From NCBI GenBank assembly GCA_035388825.1, contig DAOOQQ010000015.1, positions 1-64,000 on the forward strand: 64,000 nt of DNA. Reading direction: 5' to 3'. The DNA is from MWAR01 sp035388825 (GTDB taxonomy: Bacteria > Muiribacteriota > Ozemobacteria > Ozemobacterales > Ozemobacteraceae). A model generated the notes under the pieces. That model was given only the letters and a program-made list of their open reading frames with translations. It did no database searches and was not told where the DNA came from. Position numbers and translations under genes: made by a program. This document shows positions 16,463 to 24,239 of this stretch, piece after piece (the stretch's first letter is position 1; every line of letters starts with the position of its first letter).

Positions 16463-16954
16463 GTGCCCGGTTCCGGCGAACCCGATGTCAAACACGTGAT
16501 TGCCGCCGCGCCCGACAAGACGACCCTCGTCGATCTCGAGCTGAGCGGGAATCCGCGCTGTCTTGCGCTCGTCCGACGTCTGCTCGAGGCGAGCGCGCAC
16601 TCCCTGCCGCTCGGGCAGACGCTGTTGAACGACATCAAGATCGCCGTCACCGAAGCCTGCACGAATGTGATCAAGCATGCCTTCAAATACGATGCGAGCC
16701 GGCGATTCGGGGTGAGTCTCCGCATCTCCCCGGCCCGGTATCAGATCAACGTCGTTTACGAGGATGCCGGTTTCGATCCGGCCGCCATCCCGCTTCCCGA
16801 CCTGAACAACGTCCGGGAGGGCGGGCTCGGCGTCTACATCATCCGCAACATCATGGACGACGTGGTATATTCAACGGATCCCCCCACGGGGACGGTCACC
16901 CTGAGTATGGTAAAATTGCTGAAAACCACGTCCGCCACCGGAGGCCAGATGTGA
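16463..16954 (+). CDS. RsbW/SpoIIAB-like anti-sigma or switch-protein serine kinase
   Basis: The protein is 163 residues with a GHKL ATPase fold of the HATPase_c_2 type. The N-box NDIKIAVTEACTNVIKHAF (about 55-73), a D-x-G in YEDAGFDP (about 97-104) and a glycine-rich lid EGGLGVYIIRNIMDDV (about 118-133) are all present. Such kinases phosphorylate a STAS partner on Ser and release or bind a sigma factor or other target. The gene overlaps the next one, a STAS protein, by four bases, the classic kinase/antagonist pairing. No sigma factor gene is near. The start is GTG. Confidence 0.88.
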   Translation: MPGSGEPDVKHVIAAAPDKTTLVDLELSGNPRCLALVRRLLEASAHSLPLGQTLLNDIKIAVTEACTNVIKHAFKYDASRRFGVSLRISPARYQINVVYEDAGFDPAAIPLPDLNNVREGGLGVYIIRNIMDDVVYSTDPPTGTVTLSMVKLLKTTSATGGQM

Positions 16955-17262
16955 AAATCGAATGTCAGACAGATAACGCCAACCACCGCAAGACATTTGT
17001 CCTCGACGGGGAACTGGACGTTCACCAGGCCAAGACGCTCAAAGCGACCGTCATGGAAGCCCTCGAACCGGATGACGTCTGGACCTACGTCATCGACATG
17101 GCCCGCGTCGGCTACATCGACAGCTCGGGCCTGGGCATGCTGGTGTATCTCAAGAAGGAAATCCTGCGCAACCAGGGCCGGCTGATGATCGAGAAGCCGA
17201 CGGATGCCGTCCTGAACGTCTTCCGCCTGACCAAGCTGAACGAGTTTTTCGAACTGAGCTGA
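16951..17262 (+). CDS. STAS-domain anti-sigma factor antagonist
   Basis: The protein is 103 residues and a single STAS domain. The phosphorylation loop VGYIDSSGLGMLVYL carries the conserved Ser that a RsbW-type kinase would modify. The C-terminal FRLTKLNEFFEL matches the family's last helix. GTG start coupled to the kinase stop (ATGTGA). Together they form a partner switch whose output target is not in the neighbourhood. A second STAS protein at 49810 has no linked kinase. Confidence 0.9.
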   Translation: MKIECQTDNANHRKTFVLDGELDVHQAKTLKATVMEALEPDDVWTYVIDMARVGYIDSSGLGMLVYLKKEILRNQGRLMIEKPTDAVLNVFRLTKLNEFFELS

Positions 17263-17277
17263 CCAGACAGGGAACCG

Positions 17278-17973
17278 ATGAACGCACCCCCGACAAACGG
17301 CGCACCGCCCTCCGCAGCAGGCCTTCTCATCACCTTTGAAGGCCCGGAAGGCAGCGGCAAGAGCACGCAGATCCGACACCTGGCCGCGTCTCTGGAATCG
17401 GCCGGCCGGAGCGTTCTCGTGACGCGCGAGCCGGGCGGGACGCCGGCCGGCGACCGGATGCGCGGCATCCTCCTCGACCGGACAGGCGACCGCCTGGAAG
17501 CCGAGACGGAGCTGTTCCTGATGCTCGCCCAGCGCACGGAGCACTGGCGCAAGGTGATCTGCCCGGCCAAAGCCGAGGGCCGGATCGTCCTGTGCGACCG
17601 GTATTTCGACAGCAGCCTGGCCTATCAGGGATTCGGCCGGGAACTGGGCCTCGACGTCGTCCGGCGGCTCCATCTCGAGTTTCTCGGCCCCGCGTTCCTG
17701 CCCGACCTGACGCTGTTGTTCGACCTGCCGCCCGAGCTGGGTCTCGAGCGCGTGCGCACGGCCGGCCGCGGAGCCCCGGATCGCATGGAATCCGAGATCA
17801 TCGGGTTCCACAAGCGCGTCCGGGAAGGGTATCTGACGGCAGCCCGCGAAGAACCGCACCGATTCCGGATTCTTCAGGCCGACCGTGATGTCCGCGACGT
17901 TTCCCGGCAGATGGCCGAGGTTCTGAACGCCCGGTTCGGCTGGAACCTGGCGTCCGGGGGGTCTGCGGCATGA
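17278..17973 (+). CDS. tmk: Thymidylate kinase
   Basis: The protein phosphorylates dTMP to dTDP. Walker A FEGPEGSGKST lies near residues 22-32, the DR(Y/H) motif as CDRYFDSSLAYQG near 105, and TREPGGTPAGDRMR is the substrate-binding stretch. The lid region is GRGAPDRMESE. At 231 residues it is of usual length. It ends inside the next gene (ATGA overlap). In Bacillus, tmk is close to yaaR, as it is here. Confidence 0.96.
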   Translation: MNAPPTNGAPPSAAGLLITFEGPEGSGKSTQIRHLAASLESAGRSVLVTREPGGTPAGDRMRGILLDRTGDRLEAETELFLMLAQRTEHWRKVICPAKAEGRIVLCDRYFDSSLAYQGFGRELGLDVVRRLHLEFLGPAFLPDLTLLFDLPPELGLERVRTAGRGAPDRMESEIIGFHKRVREGYLTAAREEPHRFRILQADRDVRDVSRQMAEVLNARFGWNLASGGSAA

Positions 17974-19862
17974 GTTTCACGCTGAGATTCCTCGCCTGCC
18001 TGGTGTCGTTCTGGACAGCGGGCTGGCTGGTTTTCTCCGCGTTCGGCACCGTCATTCCGCTGATCCCCTATATAGCTATTGGGATAGCAACATCCCTGAT
18101 CGTCGCCGTCGTCATCCATCGTCGGATCACGATGCCGCTGCGCCGGTTCGTGGAGATCTCCGACAACATCGCGGATGGGGACGTGGACCAGGATCTCGGG
18201 ACGGTCACGTTCGACGCGGTCGAGGACGTTCACGAGGGCTTCTCGAAGATCGTCAGCACGCTGGTCGAGTCGCGGGGCGCCATCGAGCATTACATGCAGA
18301 CGATCAGCGACATGAACCGGGAACTCGCGCAGAAGGTCGATTCCCTGTCGGTGCTGTACTCGGCCAGCCGGTCGATGGGCACGTCGCTGAGCATCGACAC
18401 TCTCGTGCGAACCCTGCTGACCCTGTTCATGGAGCGGATCGGCACGGCAGGCGCGGCGATCATGCTGTACAACGACCGCACCGACATGGTCACGGTCAAG
18501 GACCTGCTGGGCTTCCAGCCGGAGCTGTTCGCGAAGTACCGGTTCTACTCGGACAACAAGATCGTCACGACGCTGTTTTCGGAAGAGGAGTGCTGGGCCC
18601 CCGACGAGGCGGCCCGGACGCTGATGGCGGCCGAGTTCGAGACGGATGCCGTACGCTCGATCCGGCTGCTGTTCCCGATGCGCATCAAGGACCACTTCGT
18701 AGGCATCATCGTTCTCGGCGAGAAGCGGGACGAGTCGCCATATACGACGGCCGACCGGCAACTGATCCAGGCCGTAGCCGGCCTCGCCGGCACCTCGATC
18801 AACAACGCGGCCCTGTACGAGAAATCCGAGTCCACGAAAAACGAGCTGGACCGGAAGGTGTTCAACCTGATGGCGCTCCAGCAGGCGGGCAAGGTGCTCA
18901 GCTCGACCCTCAACCTCGACGAGCTGATCAAGAGCTCGATCGACATGTTCCTCGAGACCGTCTGGTCGAACAAGGGCGTGCTGATGCTGTTCGCCGAGGA
19001 CCGGCCCGAGCTCGAGGTGAAGGCGTTCAAGGGGCTGTCGGGCGAGGAGGTCGAGGCGCTGGCGATGGATCCGGCCGAGACGTGGGCGATGACGACGCTC
19101 GAAAAGGAGAAGAAGCCGATCCTGGCCCGCGAGCTCGCCTCGGCGTCGAATTTCCAGAGCTATACCACCGTGAACCGGCAGATCCCGTTCGCGGTCTATA
19201 TCCCGCTTCTCAAGGAAGGCGAGATCTACGGCGTGATGAAGATCGGCCCCAAGATCAACGCCGAGCCGTTCACCGAAAACGATCTCGAGTTCTTCATCAC
19301 CCTCGCCTCGCAGGCCGTCATCGCTTACGAAAACGCGCGCCTGTATTCGCTCGCCATCACCGACTCGATCACCAAGCTGTATGTGCACCGCTATTTCCAG
19401 CTCCGCCTCGACGAAGAGGTGAAGCGTAGCAGGCGCTATAACTCCACCCTTTCTCTGCTGCTGTGCGACATCGATCATTTCAAGCTGATCAACGACCAGT
19501 ACGGTCACCAGCAGGGCGACATCATCCTGCGCGAGGTGAGCCAGATCCTGCGCCGCAACATCCGTTCGACGGACATCGCGGCCCGGTACGGCGGCGAGGA
19601 GTTCGTCATCATCCTGCCCGAGACGACCCAGTCGGATGCGCGCATCGTGGCCGAGCGGATCCGGCGCGACACCGCGAAATACGATTTCCCGGCGCTCGCC
19701 CCGGGCCAGCCGCCGTTGCACTGCACCATCTCGATCGGCGTGGCCGGCTTCCCGCTGAATGCCGACTCAAAGGACGAACTGATCCAGAAGGCAGACAGTT
19801 CGATGTATCAGGCGAAGGGCATGGGCCGCAACCGCGTGGTGCTGTGCGGCACGGACGCCTGA
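17970..19862 (+). CDS. Membrane-bound GAF-GAF-GGDEF diguanylate cyclase
   Basis: The protein is 630 residues: two N-terminal membrane helices (about 5-28 and 30-50), a HAMP-like segment (RRITMPLRRFVEISDNIADGD), two GAF domains (about 130-275 and 310-450) and a C-terminal GGDEF domain (about 455-625). The active site reads GGEEF, and the product-inhibition I-site RSTD lies five residues before it, so it should make cyclic di-GMP and be feedback-inhibited. DIDHFKLINDQYGHQQGD is the substrate region. The GAF ligands are unknown. It is translationally coupled to tmk. An AT-rich patch at 18070-18090 in the first helices contains the inverted repeat GCTAT-TGGG-ATAGC. Confidence 0.92.
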   Translation: MSFTLRFLACLVSFWTAGWLVFSAFGTVIPLIPYIAIGIATSLIVAVVIHRRITMPLRRFVEISDNIADGDVDQDLGTVTFDAVEDVHEGFSKIVSTLVESRGAIEHYMQTISDMNRELAQKVDSLSVLYSASRSMGTSLSIDTLVRTLLTLFMERIGTAGAAIMLYNDRTDMVTVKDLLGFQPELFAKYRFYSDNKIVTTLFSEEECWAPDEAARTLMAAEFETDAVRSIRLLFPMRIKDHFVGIIVLGEKRDESPYTTADRQLIQAVAGLAGTSINNAALYEKSESTKNELDRKVFNLMALQQAGKVLSSTLNLDELIKSSIDMFLETVWSNKGVLMLFAEDRPELEVKAFKGLSGEEVEALAMDPAETWAMTTLEKEKKPILARELASASNFQSYTTVNRQIPFAVYIPLLKEGEIYGVMKIGPKINAEPFTENDLEFFITLASQAVIAYENARLYSLAITDSITKLYVHRYFQLRLDEEVKRSRRYNSTLSLLLCDIDHFKLINDQYGHQQGDIILREVSQILRRNIRSTDIAARYGGEEFVIILPETTQSDARIVAERIRRDTAKYDFPALAPGQPPLHCTISIGVAGFPLNADSKDELIQKADSSMYQAKGMGRNRVVLCGTDA

Positions 19863-19880
19863 AAGGAGCCGGTCCCACCG

Positions 19881-20336
19881 ATGGTCGATCTCAAGGTCAA
19901 GGGCAACGGTCTCGATCCCGCGCGGAACGAGGCCGCGAAGCGTTCCGCCACCCCGGCCGGCGGAACGGGGAAAGCCGCGTTCGGCAGTTCCCTGAAAACG
20001 GCCCGGCGCCAGGTGCTCGACGGTGATCTTCGCCAGATGCTCGACCAGGTGCGCGGCTTCGGAGACCGGTTCCTCAAATCGCCGGACGAGGAGAAGCTGG
20101 ACGCCTACAAAGACGCGATTTCCCAGTATCTCGAACGGGTCTCGAAGGAGACGTTCTCGCTCCGCCAGGAGCTCGGCGAGATGCGGGACGGGCAGCAGAA
20201 AGTGTATCAGCTCGTCGAGACCGTGAAGCAGGATATCGACGGACTGACGCGGGATACGCTCCAGAAGGACAAGGCACTCGGGCTGCTCGGCTCGCTCGAT
20301 GATATCCGGGGCCTCGTTCTCGATCTGTTCACCTGA
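19881..20336 (+). CDS. yaaR: YaaR family protein (DUF327)
   Basis: The protein is 151 residues: a low-complexity N-terminus and a helical DUF327 core with LDQVRGFGDRFLKSPDEEKL, YKDAISQYLERVSKETF and the final SLDDIRGLVLDLF. In Bacillus yaaR lies directly after tmk and before the clamp-loader gene holB; here tmk, a GGDEF gene and yaaR are together, which supports the call. The biochemical role is unknown. AAGGAG precedes the ATG. The stop overlaps the rapZ start by one base. Confidence 0.85.
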   Translation: MVDLKVKGNGLDPARNEAAKRSATPAGGTGKAAFGSSLKTARRQVLDGDLRQMLDQVRGFGDRFLKSPDEEKLDAYKDAISQYLERVSKETFSLRQELGEMRDGQQKVYQLVETVKQDIDGLTRDTLQKDKALGLLGSLDDIRGLVLDLFT

Positions 20337-21274
20337 TGTCAACACGACAGCGACGGGACGACACGACCATGGACATACCGAACCCCCTCCAGACACCCCC
20401 CACCACGCCGCCGGTGCTGATGATGACGATCATCACCGGCCTCTCCGGCGCAGGCAAGACGAAGGCGAGCCGGTTCTTCGAGGATGCCGGCCATTTCCTG
20501 GTCGACAACCTGCCGCCCGCGCTGCTGCCGAAGTTCGCCCAGCTCTGCTATGACACGCACGGGAAGATCACGCGCGTGGCGATCGTCATCGACATCCGCG
20601 GCGGCAAGTTCTTCGAGAGCATGAGCGAGGCGTTGCAGCAGCTCGAGAACATGGGCGTGAAAGTGCGCATCCTCTTTCTCGAAGCCGAGGACGACGTGCT
20701 GGTGCGGCGGTTCTCGGAGACCCGGCGCAAGCACCCACTCAGCTCGGGCGGCCGCATCATCGACGACATCAAGTTTGAGCGGAAGCGGCTCGCCGAGATC
20801 CGGGCGAAGGCCGATTTCATCGTGAACACCTCGGATCTCTCGTCGCACGAGCTGTATGACGAGATCCGCAAGATCATCGAGCACGAGTCGTCGTCCCAGT
20901 CGATGTCGCTGGTGATCGTCAGTTTCGGGTTCAAACACGGCATTCCGCTGGATGCCGACCTGGTGTTCGACGTGCGGTTTTTGCCGAACCCTTATTACGT
21001 GCCCGAGATGAAGTATCTGTCGGGGCTGGACAAGCCGGTCGCCGACTTCGTCCTGGGTTCTGAGGTCGGGGTGCAGTTCATCAAGCGGCTGAAGGATTTT
21101 CTCGAGTATCTGCTGCCCCAGTTCGTGCAGGAGCCCAAAACCCGTGTCCAGATCGCGATCGGCTGCACCGGAGGCCGTCACCGGTCTGTGGCGATCGCCG
21201 AGTATCTCGCCGAGACGCTCGAGCACCCCCAGGTGCTCGTTTCGCGCCGGCACCGCGACCTCGAGCTGGACTGA
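20336..21274 (+). CDS. rapZ: RapZ/YvcJ family nucleotide-binding protein
   Basis: RapZ-family proteins bind nucleotides and, in enterobacteria, act as an RNase E adaptor controlling GlmS through small RNAs; in Bacillus YvcJ has a GTPase activity. The sequence shows Walker A GLSGAGKTKAS near residue 35, the family motif DNLPPALLPKF, RRKHPLS, and the C-terminal hallmark GCTGGRHRSVAIAE near residues 283-296. At 312 residues it is slightly longer than usual because of an N-terminal Pro/Thr-rich extension. ATG at 20336 overlaps the yaaR stop; ATG at 20369 is the alternative start. Last gene of the operon. Confidence 0.93.
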   Translation: MSTRQRRDDTTMDIPNPLQTPPTTPPVLMMTIITGLSGAGKTKASRFFEDAGHFLVDNLPPALLPKFAQLCYDTHGKITRVAIVIDIRGGKFFESMSEALQQLENMGVKVRILFLEAEDDVLVRRFSETRRKHPLSSGGRIIDDIKFERKRLAEIRAKADFIVNTSDLSSHELYDEIRKIIEHESSSQSMSLVIVSFGFKHGIPLDADLVFDVRFLPNPYYVPEMKYLSGLDKPVADFVLGSEVGVQFIKRLKDFLEYLLPQFVQEPKTRVQIAIGCTGGRHRSVAIAEYLAETLEHPQVLVSRRHRDLELD

Positions 21275-21287
21275 CCGCCGAAATACC

Positions 21288-21317
21288 TTGCCAAACAGGG
21301 TTTTCCGGGTATATTAT
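21288..21317 (+). promoter_or_regulatory. Promoter of the barrel-like protein-spoVG unit
   Basis: TTGCCA (21288-21293) and TATTAT (21312-21317) are 18 bases apart; both are good matches to sigma-70 consensus. The start codon at 21338 has GGAG about nine bases upstream, right at the predicted transcript start. Confidence 0.6.
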
Positions 21318-21337
21318 GATACCTGGAGAGATATTCC

Positions 21338-22258
21338 ATGTTTCGGCATCTGGTGACGCGATTTCTGCTGCCTGCCGCGGTGGCGCTCGTTCTGAGCACT
21401 TCCGGGGCGGTTTTTGCGCAGTCCGTTTCCGGCATGGAGTTCGATCTCGCAGGGGATGAGGCTGCCCGGGCGGCGGCAGCGGCACAAGACAGCGAAAATC
21501 TCGGCGAGTTCAAAATCTCCCTCGACAGCCAGCTTCTCACGCCGCGCGTCGAGCAGACCGTGGCCGAGCGGTTTCAGCTTCCCGAGGCCCATTCCCAGCC
21601 GTTCACCGGCGAGTTCGTTCTGCGCAGCTCTTCGCTTGGAGGGGAAGACACCTCGGTGTTCGATCCCTCTGCGCGCCGCCTGCGCGAGACGCGCAAGACT
21701 GATTCCCGCACCTTCGACACGACGTTGACGCTGACGGCGGGGTATGTTCACGACCACGACGGAGAACCGTCGCGGCTCACCGCGGGCCGCCGGGTCGGCC
21801 GCCTGTCGCTGTACGGCGAGTTCGAGAAGGACACGGTCTCGAAGATGACATTCAAGACAGCCCCCGAAGCGAACCGGGTCGATCCGGTGCCGCTGTCGAA
21901 CCTCGCGGCGCGCGCCGTCCGGGGAAGCTCCGCCGCCCAGGATCCGGCCGCCCGGCTGACCCGCCCCCTCGATGCCCACGCGGCCACCGAGGACGTTTCG
22001 GCGCTGGCCCTCAAAAACTATTATCTCGAAGCGATCTACAGCTTTCTGCCTGCCGTTCAGGGCAAGGTTTCCTACAAGCGCTCCGAGATCGAGACGCTGA
22101 ACCCGAACGAGAACGTGCAGGTCGAAGGCATCGTCGAGGCCGGCCAGGACGTCATCATCAAGGCCGGCTACCGCAACGAGACCACCGTCTCGGATCAGAA
22201 AGACCGGCGGCCGGCGAGCGACAAGAAAGTCTGGACCGAGTTCATCCTCAAGTTTTGA
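21338..22258 (+). CDS. Exported protein, probably an outer-membrane beta barrel
   Basis: The protein is 306 residues with a clear signal peptide (RFLLPAAVALVLSTSGAVFA, cleaved after AFA/AQ). The mature part has alternating strands in its second half (TLTLTAGYVHDHDG, GRLSLYGEFEKD, YYLEAIYSFLP, VIIKAGYRNETTV) and ends with WTEFILKF, a C-terminal Phe typical of barrels inserted by BamA. I do not recognise the family. It is followed with a four-base overlap by spoVG, an unexpected partner. Confidence 0.6.
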   Translation: MFRHLVTRFLLPAAVALVLSTSGAVFAQSVSGMEFDLAGDEAARAAAAAQDSENLGEFKISLDSQLLTPRVEQTVAERFQLPEAHSQPFTGEFVLRSSSLGGEDTSVFDPSARRLRETRKTDSRTFDTTLTLTAGYVHDHDGEPSRLTAGRRVGRLSLYGEFEKDTVSKMTFKTAPEANRVDPVPLSNLAARAVRGSSAAQDPAARLTRPLDAHAATEDVSALALKNYYLEAIYSFLPAVQGKVSYKRSEIETLNPNENVQVEGIVEAGQDVIIKAGYRNETTVSDQKDRRPASDKKVWTEFILKF

Positions 22259-22530
22259 ACATCACCGCGATCCGCATCATCCGGCTGAAAGAGCCCAAGG
22301 GCCAGACGCGCGCGTTCGCCGAGGTCGTCTTCGACGGGGAACTGGCGCTGCGTGATTTCCGCGTGATCGAGACGCCGCGCGGCCTGTTCGTCGGCATGCC
22401 CGCCCGCCGCGCCCCCGACGGCACGTTTCACGACCTCGCGATCCCGATCACAACCGAGTTCCGTGAGCGCATTCAGGCCCAGATCCTGCGCGCCTACGAG
22501 GACGAGGCCGCCCGCCCCGGGCCCGGATAA
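22255..22530 (+). CDS. spoVG: SpoVG family RNA/DNA-binding regulator
   Basis: The protein is 91 residues. SpoVG is a small dimeric nucleic-acid-binding protein that acts as a global post-transcriptional regulator. The family core is visible: ITAIRIIRL, AEVVFDGELALRDFRVIE, GLFVGMPARRAPDG, and PITTEFRERIQ. The start is a TTG that overlaps the previous stop as TTGA, so expression is coupled. Downstream are tRNA-Gln, glmU and prs; spoVG-glmU-prs is the order seen in Bacillus, which strongly supports the assignment. Confidence 0.93.
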   Translation: MNITAIRIIRLKEPKGQTRAFAEVVFDGELALRDFRVIETPRGLFVGMPARRAPDGTFHDLAIPITTEFRERIQAQILRAYEDEAARPGPG

Positions 22531-22559
22531 AGATCACAATATAATATTATGTATTTCAA

Positions 22560-22980
22560 TTTTCATGACGCCGGGACAGGGAACACGAACCACAGAGACA
22601 CGGAGACACAGAGGTTTTTACGGTTACCGGGCCAGAACCGAACTTTTTCCACGATGGTGCAGATGTGATCCCATCACAACGACTCCCTTGAACCAATCGG
22701 GGTTCACAGGGCCGTATTCGCAGATGTAAGGGCGGATCGTCATTTCACGGCCCCCTTCTCTTCGGTGTCTCGGTGCAACTCCGGGTCGTTCTTCTTCGTG
22801 TCCTCTGTGATGAGAGTTTTCCTCGTTTTCCTGATCTGAAATTCCTGCATTTTTTCAACGGAGGATCTTTGTCGTGGTCCATTCCCGGGCGGGTTTGAAA
22901 CCCGCCCCTACAGCGACAATAGAGGTGATTCGTGAAATCTCGGTGTCTCCGTGGCTCTGTGGTGAACGCTATCTGGCACG
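22560..22980. repeat. Composite intergenic repeat between spoVG and tRNA-Gln
   Basis: It opens with ACCACAGAGACACGGAGACACAGAGG (about 22587-22613). A reversed copy of the CTCCGTTGAA element occupies about 22785-22866 (TTCTTCGTGTCCTCTGTGATGAG ... TTTTTTCAACGGAG), a palindrome lies at 22887-22907, and the region closes with TCGGTGTCTCCGTGGCTCTGTGGTG near 22943-22965. It also contains an AT-rich palindrome ATAATATTAT near 22541-22550. No gene is supported in the 530-base gap. Confidence 0.7.
22887..22907. repeat. Short palindrome, GGTTT-arm type
   Basis: GGGCGGGTTT-G-AAACCCGCCC is a perfect inverted repeat followed by CCTAC. Same arms as the copies at 8814, 45262, 50322 and 51731. Confidence 0.8.
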
Positions 22981-22997
22981 GCGGGCGTGCGGGGGCG

Positions 22998-23026
22998 TTG
23001 CAGGCGCTCAGGATTTATGATAGCGT
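22998..23026 (+). promoter_or_regulatory. Possible promoter of tRNA-Gln
   Basis: TTGCAG (22998-23003), a 17-base spacer and TAGCGT (23021-23026) preceded by TGA, an extended -10. A small GC hairpin lies between it and the tRNA. The match is weak, but some promoter must lie here because spoVG is more than 500 bases away. Confidence 0.3.
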
Positions 23027-23061
23027 GTGATACGGCGCCTGGCGCCGGTTTATCCGTTCTT

Positions 23062-23133
23062 TGGGGCGTCGTCAAGCGGTAAGACACATGCCTTTGGAGC
23101 ATGCATTCCCAGGTTCGAATCCTGGCGCCCCAG
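23062..23133 (+). tRNA. tRNA-Gln (anticodon TTG)
   Basis: A full cloverleaf of 72 bases folds: acceptor stem TGGGGCG with CGCCCCA and discriminator G; anticodon stem CATGC/GCATG with loop CTTTGGA, giving anticodon TTG (reads CAA); T-arm CCAGG-TTCGAAT-CCTGG. The U1-A72 pair is typical of tRNA-Gln. The CCA end is not encoded. It sits 43 bases upstream of the glmU start. Confidence 0.97.
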
Positions 23134-23176
23134 TTGTTGTTTCCCACCCAACATCCGTCCGGGAGGTACCGCCGGC

Positions 23177-24202
23177 ATGAACGCCGACGCCATCACCGCT
23201 CTCGTTCTCGCCGCCGGGAAGGGGGTCCGGATGAAATCCGACCTCCCGAAAGTGCTGCACCCGATCCTCGGCCGGCCCATGGTCCGGTATGTCATCGACA
23301 CCGTGCGCGCCGTCGGCGCCGAGCCGGTTCACGTCGTGGTCGGATTCGGCAAGGAGCGGTTGACGGCCGCCCTCCGCGAAGACCGGGTTTCGTTCGTCGA
23401 GCAGCCCGAACAGCTCGGAACGGGCCACGCGGCCCAGTGTTTCGCCCGGGCCTGCCCGACTCCGCCGGCTCATCTGCTGGTCGTCTGCGGCGACACGCCG
23501 CTCTTGTCGCGCGAAACCCTCCAGACCATGGTGGACACGCATCTCAAAGAGCGGCCCGCCTGCACGATGATGACGCTCGAGATGGCCGAGCCAGGTGGCT
23601 ACGGCCGCATCCTGCGCGATCCCGCCGGCAACGTCCTGGGCATCCGCGAGGCGAAGGACTGCACCCCCGAGCAGAAGAAGATCCGCGAAGTGAACCTCGC
23701 CATCTACCTGTTCGACGGCCCGGCCCTTTATGAGCGGCTGTTCAAGCTGACGAACCGGAACAACCAGAAGGAATACTACCTGACCGACATCGTCGAGATG
23801 CTGACATCCGACGGCCTCCGCGTTCTCGCCGTGCGCGAACGGGACGAACAGTCGACGCTCGGCATCAACAGCCGCGCCGACCTCGCGATGGTGGCCGATA
23901 TCCTGCGCCGGCAGATCCTCGCGCGGCACATGTCGGCCGGGGTCAGCATCATGGACCCGCACCAGACCTGGATCGAGCCGGACGTGACGATCGGAGCCGA
24001 AACGGTGGTCTGGCCGGGAACGACGCTGACGGGCACGACGGCGATCGGCGGCAGGGCCGTGATCGGCCCCCAGGCCATGATCGCCGATTCCCGCGTGGAA
24101 GACGGCGCCACGGTTCGGTTCAGCGTGCTCCGGAACGCGCACATTCCGGCGGGCACCGACGTTCCGCCCTTTTCGAACTACCCGGGGACCCAGCCCGCCT
24201 GA
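23177..24202 (+). CDS. glmU: GlmU-like UDP-GlcNAc pyrophosphorylase lacking the full acetyltransferase domain
   Basis: GlmU makes UDP-N-acetylglucosamine for peptidoglycan and LPS. The uridyltransferase half is complete: ALVLAAGKGVRMKSDLPKVLH at the start, EQLGTGHAAQ, GYGRILRD, EVNLAIYLFDG and KEYYLTDIVEML. After about residue 235 a left-handed beta-helix begins (IEPDVTIGAETVVWPGTTL), but the protein stops at 341 residues, whereas bifunctional GlmU is about 450. The catalytic part of the acetyltransferase is missing, so glucosamine-1-phosphate acetylation must be done by another protein. GGGAGGT lies nine bases before the ATG. prs follows after 37 bases. Confidence 0.88.
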   Translation: MNADAITALVLAAGKGVRMKSDLPKVLHPILGRPMVRYVIDTVRAVGAEPVHVVVGFGKERLTAALREDRVSFVEQPEQLGTGHAAQCFARACPTPPAHLLVVCGDTPLLSRETLQTMVDTHLKERPACTMMTLEMAEPGGYGRILRDPAGNVLGIREAKDCTPEQKKIREVNLAIYLFDGPALYERLFKLTNRNNQKEYYLTDIVEMLTSDGLRVLAVRERDEQSTLGINSRADLAMVADILRRQILARHMSAGVSIMDPHQTWIEPDVTIGAETVVWPGTTLTGTTAIGGRAVIGPQAMIADSRVEDGATVRFSVLRNAHIPAGTDVPPFSNYPGTQPA

Positions 24203-24239
24203 GCCGGACCCCCGAACGAGCCAACGGAGGCATCGAACC

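Noticed and set aside
17874..19721. 615-residue minus-strand frame
   Set aside because: It is antisense to the GAF-GAF-GGDEF gene, which has intact active-site motifs.
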